From contig NZ_JAHBBE010000014.1 of assembly GCF_019331805.1 (NCBI RefSeq), positions 1 through 57,236 of the forward strand: a stretch of 57,236 nucleotides of DNA, written 5' to 3'. This stretch comes from Bifidobacterium pongonis (GTDB taxonomy: Bacteria > Actinomycetota > Actinomycetes > Actinomycetales > Bifidobacteriaceae). Below are positions 34,762 to 43,248 of the stretch, one piece after another. A program made the position numbers and the translations under genes. Position 1 is the first letter of the stretch. Each line of letters begins with the position of its first letter. The notes beneath the pieces were generated by a model. It worked only from the letters and a program-made list of their open reading frames with translations, did no database searches and had not been told where the DNA came from.

Positions 34762-37700
34762 ATGAGTACGCAATCCATGCTTGACCAGTTCCAGAAATGG
34801 CATGACGATTACCGTGCCTCCCTGGCGCCGTCCCCGCTGGAGGACATCAACCAGCTCAGCGCCCAGCTCGACATGACGCATGCGCATCCTTCGGGCGTGG
34901 CCCAACTGTTCGCGGCCGGTCACGTGACGTTGGAATCGATGTTCCGCGACAACGGCATGCTGCGCGCGGCCGAACGCCGTTTGGGGCGTGTGCTGGACAG
35001 CCAGGCCGCCAAGAAGCGCGTGAGCGGCGTGGCGGAACTGTCGCTGATCGTCGGCGTCGCGACGTGGAAGGGCAGTGCGTTGCCGGTGCTGCTGTACCCG
35101 GTCGAAGTGACCCGTAGCGAACAGCTTGGTCACTCGTCCCTGAGGTTCACCGGCAAGGTGTCGCTGAACTCGGCGCTCGTCTCCAGACTGCACGCGTCCG
35201 GCGTCTACATCGACGAGGACCGTCTGCTGGACAGCTCCAACTATCGTTCCGGTTCCCCGGAAACCTCGGCCATCTTTACTTCCATCACCAATGACGCCAA
35301 GGCGCGTATCGACGATTTCTCCATCGAACGCCGCATCATCCTCGGCTGCTTCATGGAGCCCTCCGCCCTGATCCTCGCGGAAACGCAGCGCATCATCGAC
35401 AGGCTCGGCGGCGGTCCGAGCGGTAACGTGCTGCTCGACGCCCTTGCGGACGACGAACGTTCCCGCGCCGAACTGGGCAAGGCATCCATCCCCGAATACA
35501 GCCCGTTCGATGCCGATCCGCATTCGGAATACGAGGTGGGCGACGTCGACAACACCGTGCGCTATGCCGCGCAGCTGGCGGCGGCAGGCCGCAGCATCGT
35601 CGTGGACTCCGCATCCGGCAACGACACCGCCGAACGTGCGGCGGCCATCGCCTCGCGCTGCGTGATGAACGGACGTTCCGTGCTGTACGTGCCGGGCGTG
35701 GCGGAACAGAAGCGGCATTTCCTGCAGTCCATGCACGCCAACGAGATGACGGGCATGGTGCTGGATATCGCCGATGAGGATTCCAACACCAGCATCGACC
35801 GTCAGCTGATCGCCGCGGTCGGATTCCAGGCCGGCGTGGCCAGCCAGCATTTCGACCAGCTGTCCGATGAGCTGGTCGGCGTGCGCTCCCGTCTCACGCG
35901 CTACTTGGGCGACCTGCACGGCGTCAACGAGAAGTGGGGCGTCTCCGCCTACCAGACCATCCAGAATCTGGCTTCGATCTCCATGTACCCCACCCATCCC
36001 ACCACGCATGTGCGCCTTTCCGAGGCCTCCGCACGCCAGATCGGCGGGAACCTGGACGAGTGGGCGGCCAAGCTCCAGCGTGCCGGAGAACTCGGCGAAT
36101 ACACGCTCGGACCGGACGACACCGCCTGGTACAAGGCTTCGATCACCAACGAGCAGGACGCGGTGAACGCATATCAGCGCGTGGTCGACCTGCTGCAGAA
36201 AGTGTTCCCCGCGGTGCGCGAGCATGTCAGCATCACCGCGCAGACCTGCGGATTCCCCGTGCCGACCACGGCCCGCGAATGGACGCGCCAGATCACGGTG
36301 CTCAAGAACCTGAGGCGCGTGCTCGACGTGTTCCAGCCGGAGATCTTCGAACGCGACATCGACGCGATGATCGAGGCGAGCAAGTCCAAGGAGCAGCGCA
36401 AGGCCGAAGGCACGAGCATGGGCTTCTGGGAGCGCCGCCGCCACGTGCGCGAGGCGAAGTCCCTGTTGCGCGTGGGCGCACAGGTAGAGAACCTGCATGA
36501 CGCGCTCATCGTCGTGAAGAAGCAGGGCGAGCAGTGGCATGCGCTGGTCCCGCATGGCGGCTGGCCCGTGCTGCCGCAGCGTCTCGACCAGATGATCTCC
36601 ATCCAGGAGACCATGTCCGAAGACATCACCGCCCTCGACACCGTGCTGAGCACCACGCCGCGCGGCGGCGAACTTGAGGCGAAGGATTTCAACGACGTCG
36701 AGGAGCGGCTCAAGGGGCTGTACGACGACCACATGTCCCTCGACACCCTGCCGGAACGCTGCTGCCTCGAAAACGAATTCCAAGCGGCCGGTTTGAACGA
36801 TCTCGTGGCCGACCTGAGCGAACGTCAGGTGGGCATCGACGCGGTCGGCGCCGAACTGCAGCTCGCATGGTGGACCACCGTGTTCGAGGACATCGTGCAC
36901 TCCTCGCCGATCATCTCCAACCAGGATGGCTCCTCGCTCGCCTCGGTGACCGATCGTTTCGAACAGGTCGACGTGGAGCATGTGCGTTCCATCGGCCCGA
37001 TGATCGCCCAGGAATCCATGCGCAGGCTGTGCGACCTGCTGTTCTCCCGCACGCAGGAAGCCAACATGCTGCACACGCAGCTGGCCAGCCAGACCAAGGT
37101 GACGTTGGACAACATGCGTCGCAGCCATGCCGAGATTCTCGCCGCGTCGAAGCCGATCCTCATGGCCACGCCCGACACGCTCGCCTCCCTGACCGAGCCG
37201 ACCGTGCTCGCCGATGTCGCCATCGTCGACGCGTGCGCGCACATCCCCGCCATCCAGTTGTTGAGCATCGTCTCGCGCGTCAAGCAGATCGTGATCATCG
37301 CGCATCGCAACACCGTCACGTGCGAAAGCCTCAAGCAGCTGATCGACGTGCTGCCCCAGATCGAGGTCAAGTCGCATCCGACCAAGCGTTCCCTCGCATT
37401 GGCGGCCTTCCTTGAATCCGAAGGCTACGGCGAAGTGCATTACGATGCGTGCACCGAACCGGTCCGCGGCCATGTAACCTACCACGGTCTGGATGCCAAC
37501 GGCACTCCGGTGCTCAACACCGGTTTGGTGGAATCCAGCCAGCAGGAGATCGCCGAAGTCGTGCGGATCATCACCGAACGTGCGGCCAGCTTCGCCATCG
37601 TGCCGACCACGTACATGCTTACCGTGGTGACGCTCACCGACTCCTTCCGCATCAGGCTCGGCGCCGAATTGAAGGCGCTGGCCGCCAAAGACAAGGCCAT

Positions 37701-38361
37701 GGGCACGTTCCTGCGCCATGTGCGCCTGATCGGCATCCACGAGGTCGCCGGAGCGCAGGCCACGGATGTGATTCTGTCGCTGTGCTACGCGAAAACCGCG
37801 CACGGGCGTCTGCTGCAGCAGTTCGGCGCGCTGGAGGAGCCCGGCGGGCGCGGCATGCTGCTGGACGCGTTGGCGTTGGCCGACCGCAACGTCGACATCG
37901 TCAGCGCCTTCGGCCCGGCGGATATGGATGACGAACGCATCCACCAGCCCGGCGTGAAGCTGTTGAAGACCATGCTGACCTGGGCGGAGCGTTTGGATGA
38001 TGACGATATCCGTCCGACCGAATCCGAATACGGCCGCAACGTGCTGCTCAACGATCTTGCGGATCGCATCCGCAACCGTGGCCTGAACGTCGCCGTGAAC
38101 TACGGGTTCAAGCGCGGCATCACCATTCCGATGGTGGTCGGCTTGAAGAACAAGCCGTTCGCGCTGGCGGTGCTCACCGATGACGTCGATTTCATGTCGA
38201 TCCAGTCCACGCGTGAACGTCACCGTATGTTGTCCGCCGACCTGATGACGCTGGGCTGGTCCGTCGCCTCCGTGTGGAGCGTGGGCGCGTTCGTCAACCC
38301 GGAGAAGGAAGTCGACCGACTGGTGTCGCAGCTCGCCGACCTGTACCGGGGCATCGAATGA
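34762..38361 (+). CDS. Large SF1 helicase-like protein lacking helicase and nuclease catalytic residues
   Basis: The overall order matches large SF1 helicases ending in a Vsr-like nuclease, but the catalytic positions are changed. Where the P-loop is expected (after GRSIVV) it reads DSASGNDTAE (282-291) with no Lys. The Walker B-like site is VDACAH (Asp823, Ala824), without Glu. The GDPxQL site is replaced by IIAHRNTVT (about 845-853). The motif V/VI region keeps its frame (GAQATDVILSL, then LDALALADRNVDIVSAF) without the arginines. The C-terminal domain (about 1087-1195) resembles the nuclease fold (NRGLNVAVNYGF, GWSVASVWSVGAFVNPEKEV) but lacks the D-ExK residues. A long helical insertion lies at about 370-780. 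The gene is intact, with normal codon use, so this is a maintained pseudo-enzyme, not a decayed gene. Function unknown. Confidence 0.75.
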   Translation: MSTQSMLDQFQKWHDDYRASLAPSPLEDINQLSAQLDMTHAHPSGVAQLFAAGHVTLESMFRDNGMLRAAERRLGRVLDSQAAKKRVSGVAELSLIVGVATWKGSALPVLLYPVEVTRSEQLGHSSLRFTGKVSLNSALVSRLHASGVYIDEDRLLDSSNYRSGSPETSAIFTSITNDAKARIDDFSIERRIILGCFMEPSALILAETQRIIDRLGGGPSGNVLLDALADDERSRAELGKASIPEYSPFDADPHSEYEVGDVDNTVRYAAQLAAAGRSIVVDSASGNDTAERAAAIASRCVMNGRSVLYVPGVAEQKRHFLQSMHANEMTGMVLDIADEDSNTSIDRQLIAAVGFQAGVASQHFDQLSDELVGVRSRLTRYLGDLHGVNEKWGVSAYQTIQNLASISMYPTHPTTHVRLSEASARQIGGNLDEWAAKLQRAGELGEYTLGPDDTAWYKASITNEQDAVNAYQRVVDLLQKVFPAVREHVSITAQTCGFPVPTTAREWTRQITVLKNLRRVLDVFQPEIFERDIDAMIEASKSKEQRKAEGTSMGFWERRRHVREAKSLLRVGAQVENLHDALIVVKKQGEQWHALVPHGGWPVLPQRLDQMISIQETMSEDITALDTVLSTTPRGGELEAKDFNDVEERLKGLYDDHMSLDTLPERCCLENEFQAAGLNDLVADLSERQVGIDAVGAELQLAWWTTVFEDIVHSSPIISNQDGSSLASVTDRFEQVDVEHVRSIGPMIAQESMRRLCDLLFSRTQEANMLHTQLASQTKVTLDNMRRSHAEILAASKPILMATPDTLASLTEPTVLADVAIVDACAHIPAIQLLSIVSRVKQIVIIAHRNTVTCESLKQLIDVLPQIEVKSHPTKRSLALAAFLESEGYGEVHYDACTEPVRGHVTYHGLDANGTPVLNTGLVESSQQEIAEVVRIITERAASFAIVPTTYMLTVVTLTDSFRIRLGAELKALAAKDKAMGTFLRHVRLIGIHEVAGAQATDVILSLCYAKTAHGRLLQQFGALEEPGGRGMLLDALALADRNVDIVSAFGPADMDDERIHQPGVKLLKTMLTWAERLDDDDIRPTESEYGRNVLLNDLADRIRNRGLNVAVNYGFKRGITIPMVVGLKNKPFALAVLTDDVDFMSIQSTRERHRMLSADLMTLGWSVASVWSVGAFVNPEKEVDRLVSQLADLYRGIE

Positions 38362-38594
38362 GCGGGGATACGCAGGCTACCGGGGATGCGCCCCAGGCAT
38401 ACAGCGCATCCCGCCGCACGCCGCGCAAACATAAGCGCGTGGTGAGGCAGGGTACGGAACTGTTCGATGCGGATGGCGTCAAGCTGGAACCTTCCGACAT
38501 GATGACTGACCGTCAGCGCGAAGCGGATGATGACAAGCGCATTCTCACCGAACTGCCGCCGCATTGGGCGCAGTTCAGCGAGCGCGGGCACTGA
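38358..38594 (+). CDS. Small basic/acidic protein translationally coupled to the helicase-like gene
   Basis: A 78-residue protein whose ATG overlaps the upstream stop codon by four bases (ATGA, 38358-38361). It has a basic patch (RRTPRKHKRVVRQ) followed by an acidic helical C-terminal part ending PPHWAQFSERG. No signal, membrane segment or known domain is recognised. The coupling implies equimolar expression with the large protein, so a subunit or adaptor role is plausible (inference). A strong terminator follows. Confidence 0.75.
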   Translation: MSGDTQATGDAPQAYSASRRTPRKHKRVVRQGTELFDADGVKLEPSDMMTDRQREADDDKRILTELPPHWAQFSERGH

Positions 38595-38640
38595 GTTCGC
38601 TTCGCTTCACCGCGTGAAGTGGATGTTCATGGTATATGCA

Positions 38641-38712
38641 TGAAGCCTCCCCGTCTCTTTCGATTCCGGTGTTTCGGGATGAAAGGGACGGGAGGCTTCA
38701 TGTTGTTGTGGG
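38641..38712 (+). terminator. Terminator of the FHA/helicase-like operon
   Basis: Arms of 20 bp (38641-38660 with 38681-38700, few mismatches) enclose a 20-base loop; the tail is TGTTGTTGTG. It is the longest hairpin in this part of the window and closes the three-gene unit. Confidence 0.8.
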
Positions 38713-38736
38713 TTTGCCGCATCATTACTGGCATTA

Positions 38737-38769
38737 GCGGTCCATCAGGCGAATCGTCTGATGGACCGC
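38737..38769 (-). terminator. Hairpin downstream of the metalloprotease gene
   Basis: A 12-bp perfect stem (GCGGTCCATCAG, 38737-38748, with 38758-38769) and 9-base loop lie 15 bases beyond the stop of the minus-strand protease gene. The U-tract on that strand is poor, so it may be a weak terminator. Confidence 0.6.
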
Positions 38770-38783
38770 AAACGGGTTCTCAC

Positions 38784-41700
38784 CTACTCGCGTTGACGCC
38801 GTGGCGAGACGCCGGTCTTGGCCACGGCCAAGACCGTGATTCCCGCCAAGGCGAGCGCCGCCGCCAGCATGAAGGGTGCTGCGGCGCCGGTTCTCGTCAG
38901 CGTTTTGGCGGTGTGTGCGGCGTTTGCGGCATTGCCCTGCGGCTGGCTTCCGGGCGTTGACGGTTTGCCTGGTTTGCCGGGGTCGCTGGGGGTTACGGGC
39001 GACGAGGTGTCGAGGATCTTCGTCATGGCGTAGTCGAGTTGAGCTCCGGTTTCGTCCGTGTCGAGGGCGACGTACGCCCAACGGCCGCAAAGCCATCCGG
39101 TTGCCTGCTGCCAGGAGTCGGTGCCGGAGACGCTCATCGTCGCCATATCCGGGGAGAGCAGCGTGGTGATGGTCCGTCGTTCGCTGGTCAGATCGCTGCG
39201 TTGCTGGTTCACCAGCGCTAGGTAACCGTTGGACGACGCTTGAAGGCTGAGCGTGTTGGAATAATTCTCGTCAGACAGGCTCGGGTCGTTCAATTGCAGG
39301 CGCTTGGTCTGCTTGCCATTGGTGTCGAACCGGGTGATGAAATACCGTGGCATGGCGTTCTCGGGTTCGAGCGTGACCGCGTACGTCGCATCATCCGTGG
39401 CGATTGCCGCTTGAACGTCATAGGTTTGCGCTATGAAAACCGAGCGCGTGGACGGCACGATATCGTACGTCCAAGGTTCCTGCGCGGTCGACGATTCATT
39501 GCCGCGCGACAGGATCGCGCGTTCCAGCGCCTCGCTCTGCACGAACAGGATGGAACGTCCTTCCTTGCCCGTCACGGGATCGGTGTCATACCCTGCGCCG
39601 GTTCCGGTGAGCGGCACGATGGCCGGCATGCCGTTCTGGGTCTCAAGCAGCTGCGCAACGCCCTTGGAAGAGGTGATGTTCACGGTTCCGTCGCTTTGCG
39701 GGGTCTGCATCACCGTTTCGGAACCGGTGTAATCGTATTTCGTCACATACAGTATGCTGTCGCCGACGCGCAGGAACGATTGCGCGGGCTGCGCGGTGCC
39801 GGAGTGGGCGATCACCTTGCCTGAAGGCATGTCGATCCAATAGGTCAGGTAGACGGCCGTGGGGCTGAACGTGTCGAAGGTCGCTTCGAGGATATTGTTC
39901 CGCAGACTGATATGGGAGAAATCACTGACCGGCGACCTGCCTTCGGCGAGCGGTATCTCCTTGACTGTGGGGGCGGCGAGATCCGTGTCGCTGAAGCTCA
40001 CGATATATAGCGTCGCGTCGATGCGGACCGCCATATACTGGTTGCCTTGATCGTCGGAGAACATGTGCGACGTGGTGGATATGTCGTAGGAATGCTTTCC
40101 TCGCCATGCGTAGGTGCCGGTTTTCTCGATGTTCTCCACCGGGCCTACCTTGACCGGCACGGTGATGCTCTTGGAGGTAATGGATTTGCCGTCCTCGGTG
40201 CCGATGATGAACGTTCCTTCGGGGAAGGTGAAGGAGCATGAGGATGTTGTGGAGAGCGTTCCGGCGGGCAGTCGGTAATCAAGCGTGATGGTATCGCCGT
40301 CAACGCTGAATCTGGTGTCGAAATCCTTGCCGTCGACGGTGATGGTCGCCCGGGAATACGGATCCGCCTTCACCACCCGTGCGCTGGCCTTGAGCTGGTA
40401 GGAGTCGGCACCGATGATGCCTCTGCTCATGAGTGTGTCGGTGATGGCGAATTCGTCCGGCTTGGTCTGGCCGCTGTCGTTATAGGTGATGCTGACGGTT
40501 GCACCAAGCGCGGTCATATTGGTCACGGTGAGGTCAATGCCGGTGAAGCCCGCGGCCGCCGTTTCCTGGAAATTCGTCGACGGCATGGTCGAACCGTTGA
40601 TATGGTCGCCCTGACGTAGATTCCCGGAGTCGCCGTGATCGGGTGCCTCGGTCATATCGACAAGTTCGATGAGCTTGTTGTGCGCTTCGGTGGAACTGAT
40701 ATTGGAATGGGTGAATATTCCATTATCGCCCAGTTCGGCCTGCACACGGTAAAGGCGCAGCGCCGAATGCTTCATGACGATCTGGTTGCCTACGGCGTCG
40801 TCGTATTGCAGCACGTAATACGACGAGAACTTGCCCTTGGGGCCCAGCAGTGCCGGGTCGGCGGAAATCGCCACGATGCTGCCCTGCTGGCGCATGTCGT
40901 TGTAATTGAGCGAGGTGACCGCCTGGCTCACCGAAGCCATATGCTCGACGTCGGCGTTGCCACGTTTCACCGTCACGCCGTCCGGGCGCACCACGATGCG
41001 CGTCACATGGTCGTCGTCGATCCAGCCCAGCAGCCATTTCGAGAATCCGCAATGATCGCCGATGTTGTTGTTCATGATGTCATCGGTGCCCATGCCTTTA
41101 TTGGGGGTTGTTGTCGACGTGGGACTGGCGTAATAGTCGGCAAGGCCGAGCGCATGGCCGGTCTCGTGGATGATGGTTTTCGCCCCCTCTGTCGTGTTCG
41201 AAGGCTGGTGCAACGTGGCGATGTTGCACAATTCCTTGCCGTCGAATGTCAGACCTTCGCTGGCGTTGGTCTCGTAGCTCCACCACATGCCGTGCCAACC
41301 GGTGTTCGGCCCGGCGAAATGCATGTACACCAGATCGATGCGTCCGTCATCGTTGCCGTCGAACTGGCTGAAATCGACGGTGGCATCGAGGGCACGCAAT
41401 GCCTCCAATATCACTTCTTCGGCACTGCCGTACTCGCTGCGGTTGCGCGTGGCATGGTAGTCGAATGCCTGACCGGTGAAGCTGAGCTTGCCGTAGGAGG
41501 AGCGCTGATAGTAGGAGTTGAGGTTGTCGTAGGGGGCGGAACCCTGATTCGTGCCGTCGATAAGCGACTGCAGCGCCTCCAGGCTGTCGCCTTGTGCGAA
41601 TTGCTGATCCGGGAAGTCCACGCGGAGGGCGACCACCTTGGCCACGCCGGTGCGTCCGAGCCCGACGCGCTGGCCCATGCCGATGGGTTCGGGGCTTTTC

Positions 41701-42050
41701 TCGTTGGGATCCTGCGGGTCGAGCGACGTGTTGAGCGGCGCGTCGTTCGTCAGCATCGATACGCTCGACTGGTCCGTTGCCGTCTGCCCGGTTGTGCTTT
41801 GGCTGGTGCCGTTTGCCGCGGCCTGATTATCGCCGCCCTGTTCCGCCGCGCTCTGTTCCGCGGCCTCCTGCGCCAACTGTGTCGCCTGCGCGGCGGCGGC
41901 CGCATCATTCGACGTGGTGCCGTCCGTGCCATCCTGCGCTCTGGCGGGCACGCTTGTCAGAGCACACCCGCATACCAGCATCGCCGTGGTCGCGATCATC
42001 GCCGCGATGCGCTTAAGGCGTGCGGCGCCCGTACTATTCCCTGTTCCCAT
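38784..42050 (-). CDS. Secreted M6-family metalloprotease with sortase-like C-terminal anchor
   Basis: A signal peptide (residues 10-38, ending SVPARAQ) is followed by a Gln/Ala/Ser-rich pro-region. The catalytic domain has the zinc motif HETGH (His295-His299) followed by ALGLADYY, as in immune inhibitor A and related M6 proteases. Several beta-rich domains follow to about residue 1000. The end is a Pro/Gly/Ser spacer, then LTRTG (1051-1055), a hydrophobic helix and a basic tail (SPRRQRE), a sorting-signal layout with Thr in place of Pro. ATG at 42050 is chosen (AAAGGGGGA upstream). Likely anchored to the cell wall and acting on host or neighbour proteins (inference). Confidence 0.9.
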   Translation of the reverse strand: MGTGNSTGAARLKRIAAMIATTAMLVCGCALTSVPARAQDGTDGTTSNDAAAAAQATQLAQEAAEQSAAEQGGDNQAAANGTSQSTTGQTATDQSSVSMLTNDAPLNTSLDPQDPNEKSPEPIGMGQRVGLGRTGVAKVVALRVDFPDQQFAQGDSLEALQSLIDGTNQGSAPYDNLNSYYQRSSYGKLSFTGQAFDYHATRNRSEYGSAEEVILEALRALDATVDFSQFDGNDDGRIDLVYMHFAGPNTGWHGMWWSYETNASEGLTFDGKELCNIATLHQPSNTTEGAKTIIHETGHALGLADYYASPTSTTTPNKGMGTDDIMNNNIGDHCGFSKWLLGWIDDDHVTRIVVRPDGVTVKRGNADVEHMASVSQAVTSLNYNDMRQQGSIVAISADPALLGPKGKFSSYYVLQYDDAVGNQIVMKHSALRLYRVQAELGDNGIFTHSNISSTEAHNKLIELVDMTEAPDHGDSGNLRQGDHINGSTMPSTNFQETAAAGFTGIDLTVTNMTALGATVSITYNDSGQTKPDEFAITDTLMSRGIIGADSYQLKASARVVKADPYSRATITVDGKDFDTRFSVDGDTITLDYRLPAGTLSTTSSCSFTFPEGTFIIGTEDGKSITSKSITVPVKVGPVENIEKTGTYAWRGKHSYDISTTSHMFSDDQGNQYMAVRIDATLYIVSFSDTDLAAPTVKEIPLAEGRSPVSDFSHISLRNNILEATFDTFSPTAVYLTYWIDMPSGKVIAHSGTAQPAQSFLRVGDSILYVTKYDYTGSETVMQTPQSDGTVNITSSKGVAQLLETQNGMPAIVPLTGTGAGYDTDPVTGKEGRSILFVQSEALERAILSRGNESSTAQEPWTYDIVPSTRSVFIAQTYDVQAAIATDDATYAVTLEPENAMPRYFITRFDTNGKQTKRLQLNDPSLSDENYSNTLSLQASSNGYLALVNQQRSDLTSERRTITTLLSPDMATMSVSGTDSWQQATGWLCGRWAYVALDTDETGAQLDYAMTKILDTSSPVTPSDPGKPGKPSTPGSQPQGNAANAAHTAKTLTRTGAAAPFMLAAALALAGITVLAVAKTGVSPRRQRE

Positions 42051-42162
42051 GGAATTCCCCCTTTTCGGTTTCCCTGCATCCCCTCGAATCATCATTGCTG
42101 GAAGGCGCTCCGGGTTGGATACGGCACCATGGTAGCCCATGCGGCACATGGGCCACGTTTCG

Positions 42163-42831
42163 CTACTCGTGCACCGCGACGATCACCCCCGTTTCCGCGG
42201 CCGTCATCACCCGCATCGCGATGTCGGGCTCCACGATGAGCGACAGTGTCTCCCGGCCGCGCTCGCGCCCGATCTGTTCATCGTCGTTTCGCCCAACCTC
42301 CATCACGGTCGCGCGTTCCGCCAGCGTACAGGCGGCGGGTTCCGCCGAACCCGCATCGGTCCCGCTCGCCGGCTCGCAGCCTGATGAGGACACGAGCGAC
42401 ACGGTGTCTCCCGGTATCAGCGCTTCGACGTTGTTCGCCACGGCGATTTCAAGCACGGTATGCCCCGGCATGACCGTGGGTGCCTTGGCCACGCTGCTGC
42501 CATACAGCAGTTGGCCGGCTTCGATATGCGATTGGGCGATGCTGCCTTCCGCTTCGGCGGCGCTGTGGAGCGCCCCGTTGACGATGGGGGATGCGGGAAC
42601 GCGGGTCAGGGCGACGTCGCCTTGACGGATGGTCGTGCCGCGTGCGATGGATGAGACGGCCGTAACGACCGTGTCCGTGCCTGTGATGGCGTCCAATGCG
42701 TGCAGAAAGCCGAATACGGCCATGCAGATACAGAGTATGGTGGCGATCCGCGCGAGCTTTGCGCGTCGCCTGCGAGCCCCCAGCGTGGGGGCGGTAAGAG
42801 GGGACCATGGCGGTGCGTTGACGTTCTTCAT
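42163..42831 (-). CDS. SAF-domain membrane protein
   Basis: A basic N-terminus, one membrane helix (about residues 27-46) and an outer SAF domain (TVVTAVSSIARGTTIRQGDVALTRVP, about 53-78, continuing to 150). SAF domains occur in CpaB/FlgA-like pilus and flagellum assembly proteins and in antifreeze-like enzymes. In actinobacteria a gene of this type is often found next to FmdB and MTHFS genes, as here, with no pilus genes. It contains two cysteines (CEPAS, ACTLAER) that may pair outside the cell. Function is not established. The ribosome site is weak. Confidence 0.82.
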   Translation of the reverse strand: MKNVNAPPWSPLTAPTLGARRRRAKLARIATILCICMAVFGFLHALDAITGTDTVVTAVSSIARGTTIRQGDVALTRVPASPIVNGALHSAAEAEGSIAQSHIEAGQLLYGSSVAKAPTVMPGHTVLEIAVANNVEALIPGDTVSLVSSSGCEPASGTDAGSAEPAACTLAERATVMEVGRNDDEQIGRERGRETLSLIVEPDIAMRVMTAAETGVIVAVHE

Positions 42832-43019
42832 ACCGCCATGGTCGGGGAGGGGCGGCGCGGGCGCAAGCCCGAACGACCGTTGTGGATTACTCCCTCCCGT
42901 TTCTTCACCGTTCGTTCACAGCAGGCCTACAAGTGGCCCATAAGCGATACGGCCGCAAAACCGCAAAACCCTATAACCGTAAAGCCGCGAACGAACCGAA
43001 TAACAGGCCGGAGCCGCGC

Positions 43020-43199
43020 TCAGCTCTTGTCGGTGTGGTAGAAGCCGGAGCCCTTGAACTCGATCGGCACGGCGGAATACACCTTGCGGACCTGCTCCTC
43101 ACTGCATTCGGGGCAGACGGTGATCGGATCGTCGGTGAAGGACTGGTACTTCGTGAAGTCGTAGCCGCAGTTCTTGCAGCGGTAATGATAGGTAGGCAT
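43020..43199 (-). CDS. FmdB-family zinc ribbon protein
   Basis: A 59-residue protein starting MPTYHYRCKNCGYDF. It has four cysteines in two CxxC pairs (Cys8/11 and Cys29/32), a zinc ribbon, and ends GSGFYHTDKS, which are hallmarks of the FmdB regulatory family. A strong ribosome site (AGGAGG) precedes ATG 43199. It is 49 bases downstream of the MTHFS gene and presumably cotranscribed. The family is said to regulate or modify other proteins, but evidence is thin. The homologous region in mycobacteria has the same neighbour. Confidence 0.93.
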   Translation of the reverse strand: MPTYHYRCKNCGYDFTKYQSFTDDPITVCPECSEEQVRKVYSAVPIEFKGSGFYHTDKS

Positions 43200-43248
43200 G
43201 TCACTCCTCCTGGAAAGACGTCTTACTCGGGTTGCAACCGTTCATATC

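Noticed and set aside
34729..38223. 1164-residue open frame on the minus strand
   Set aside because: It is the antisense shadow of the helicase-like gene, with no start signal and abnormal composition.
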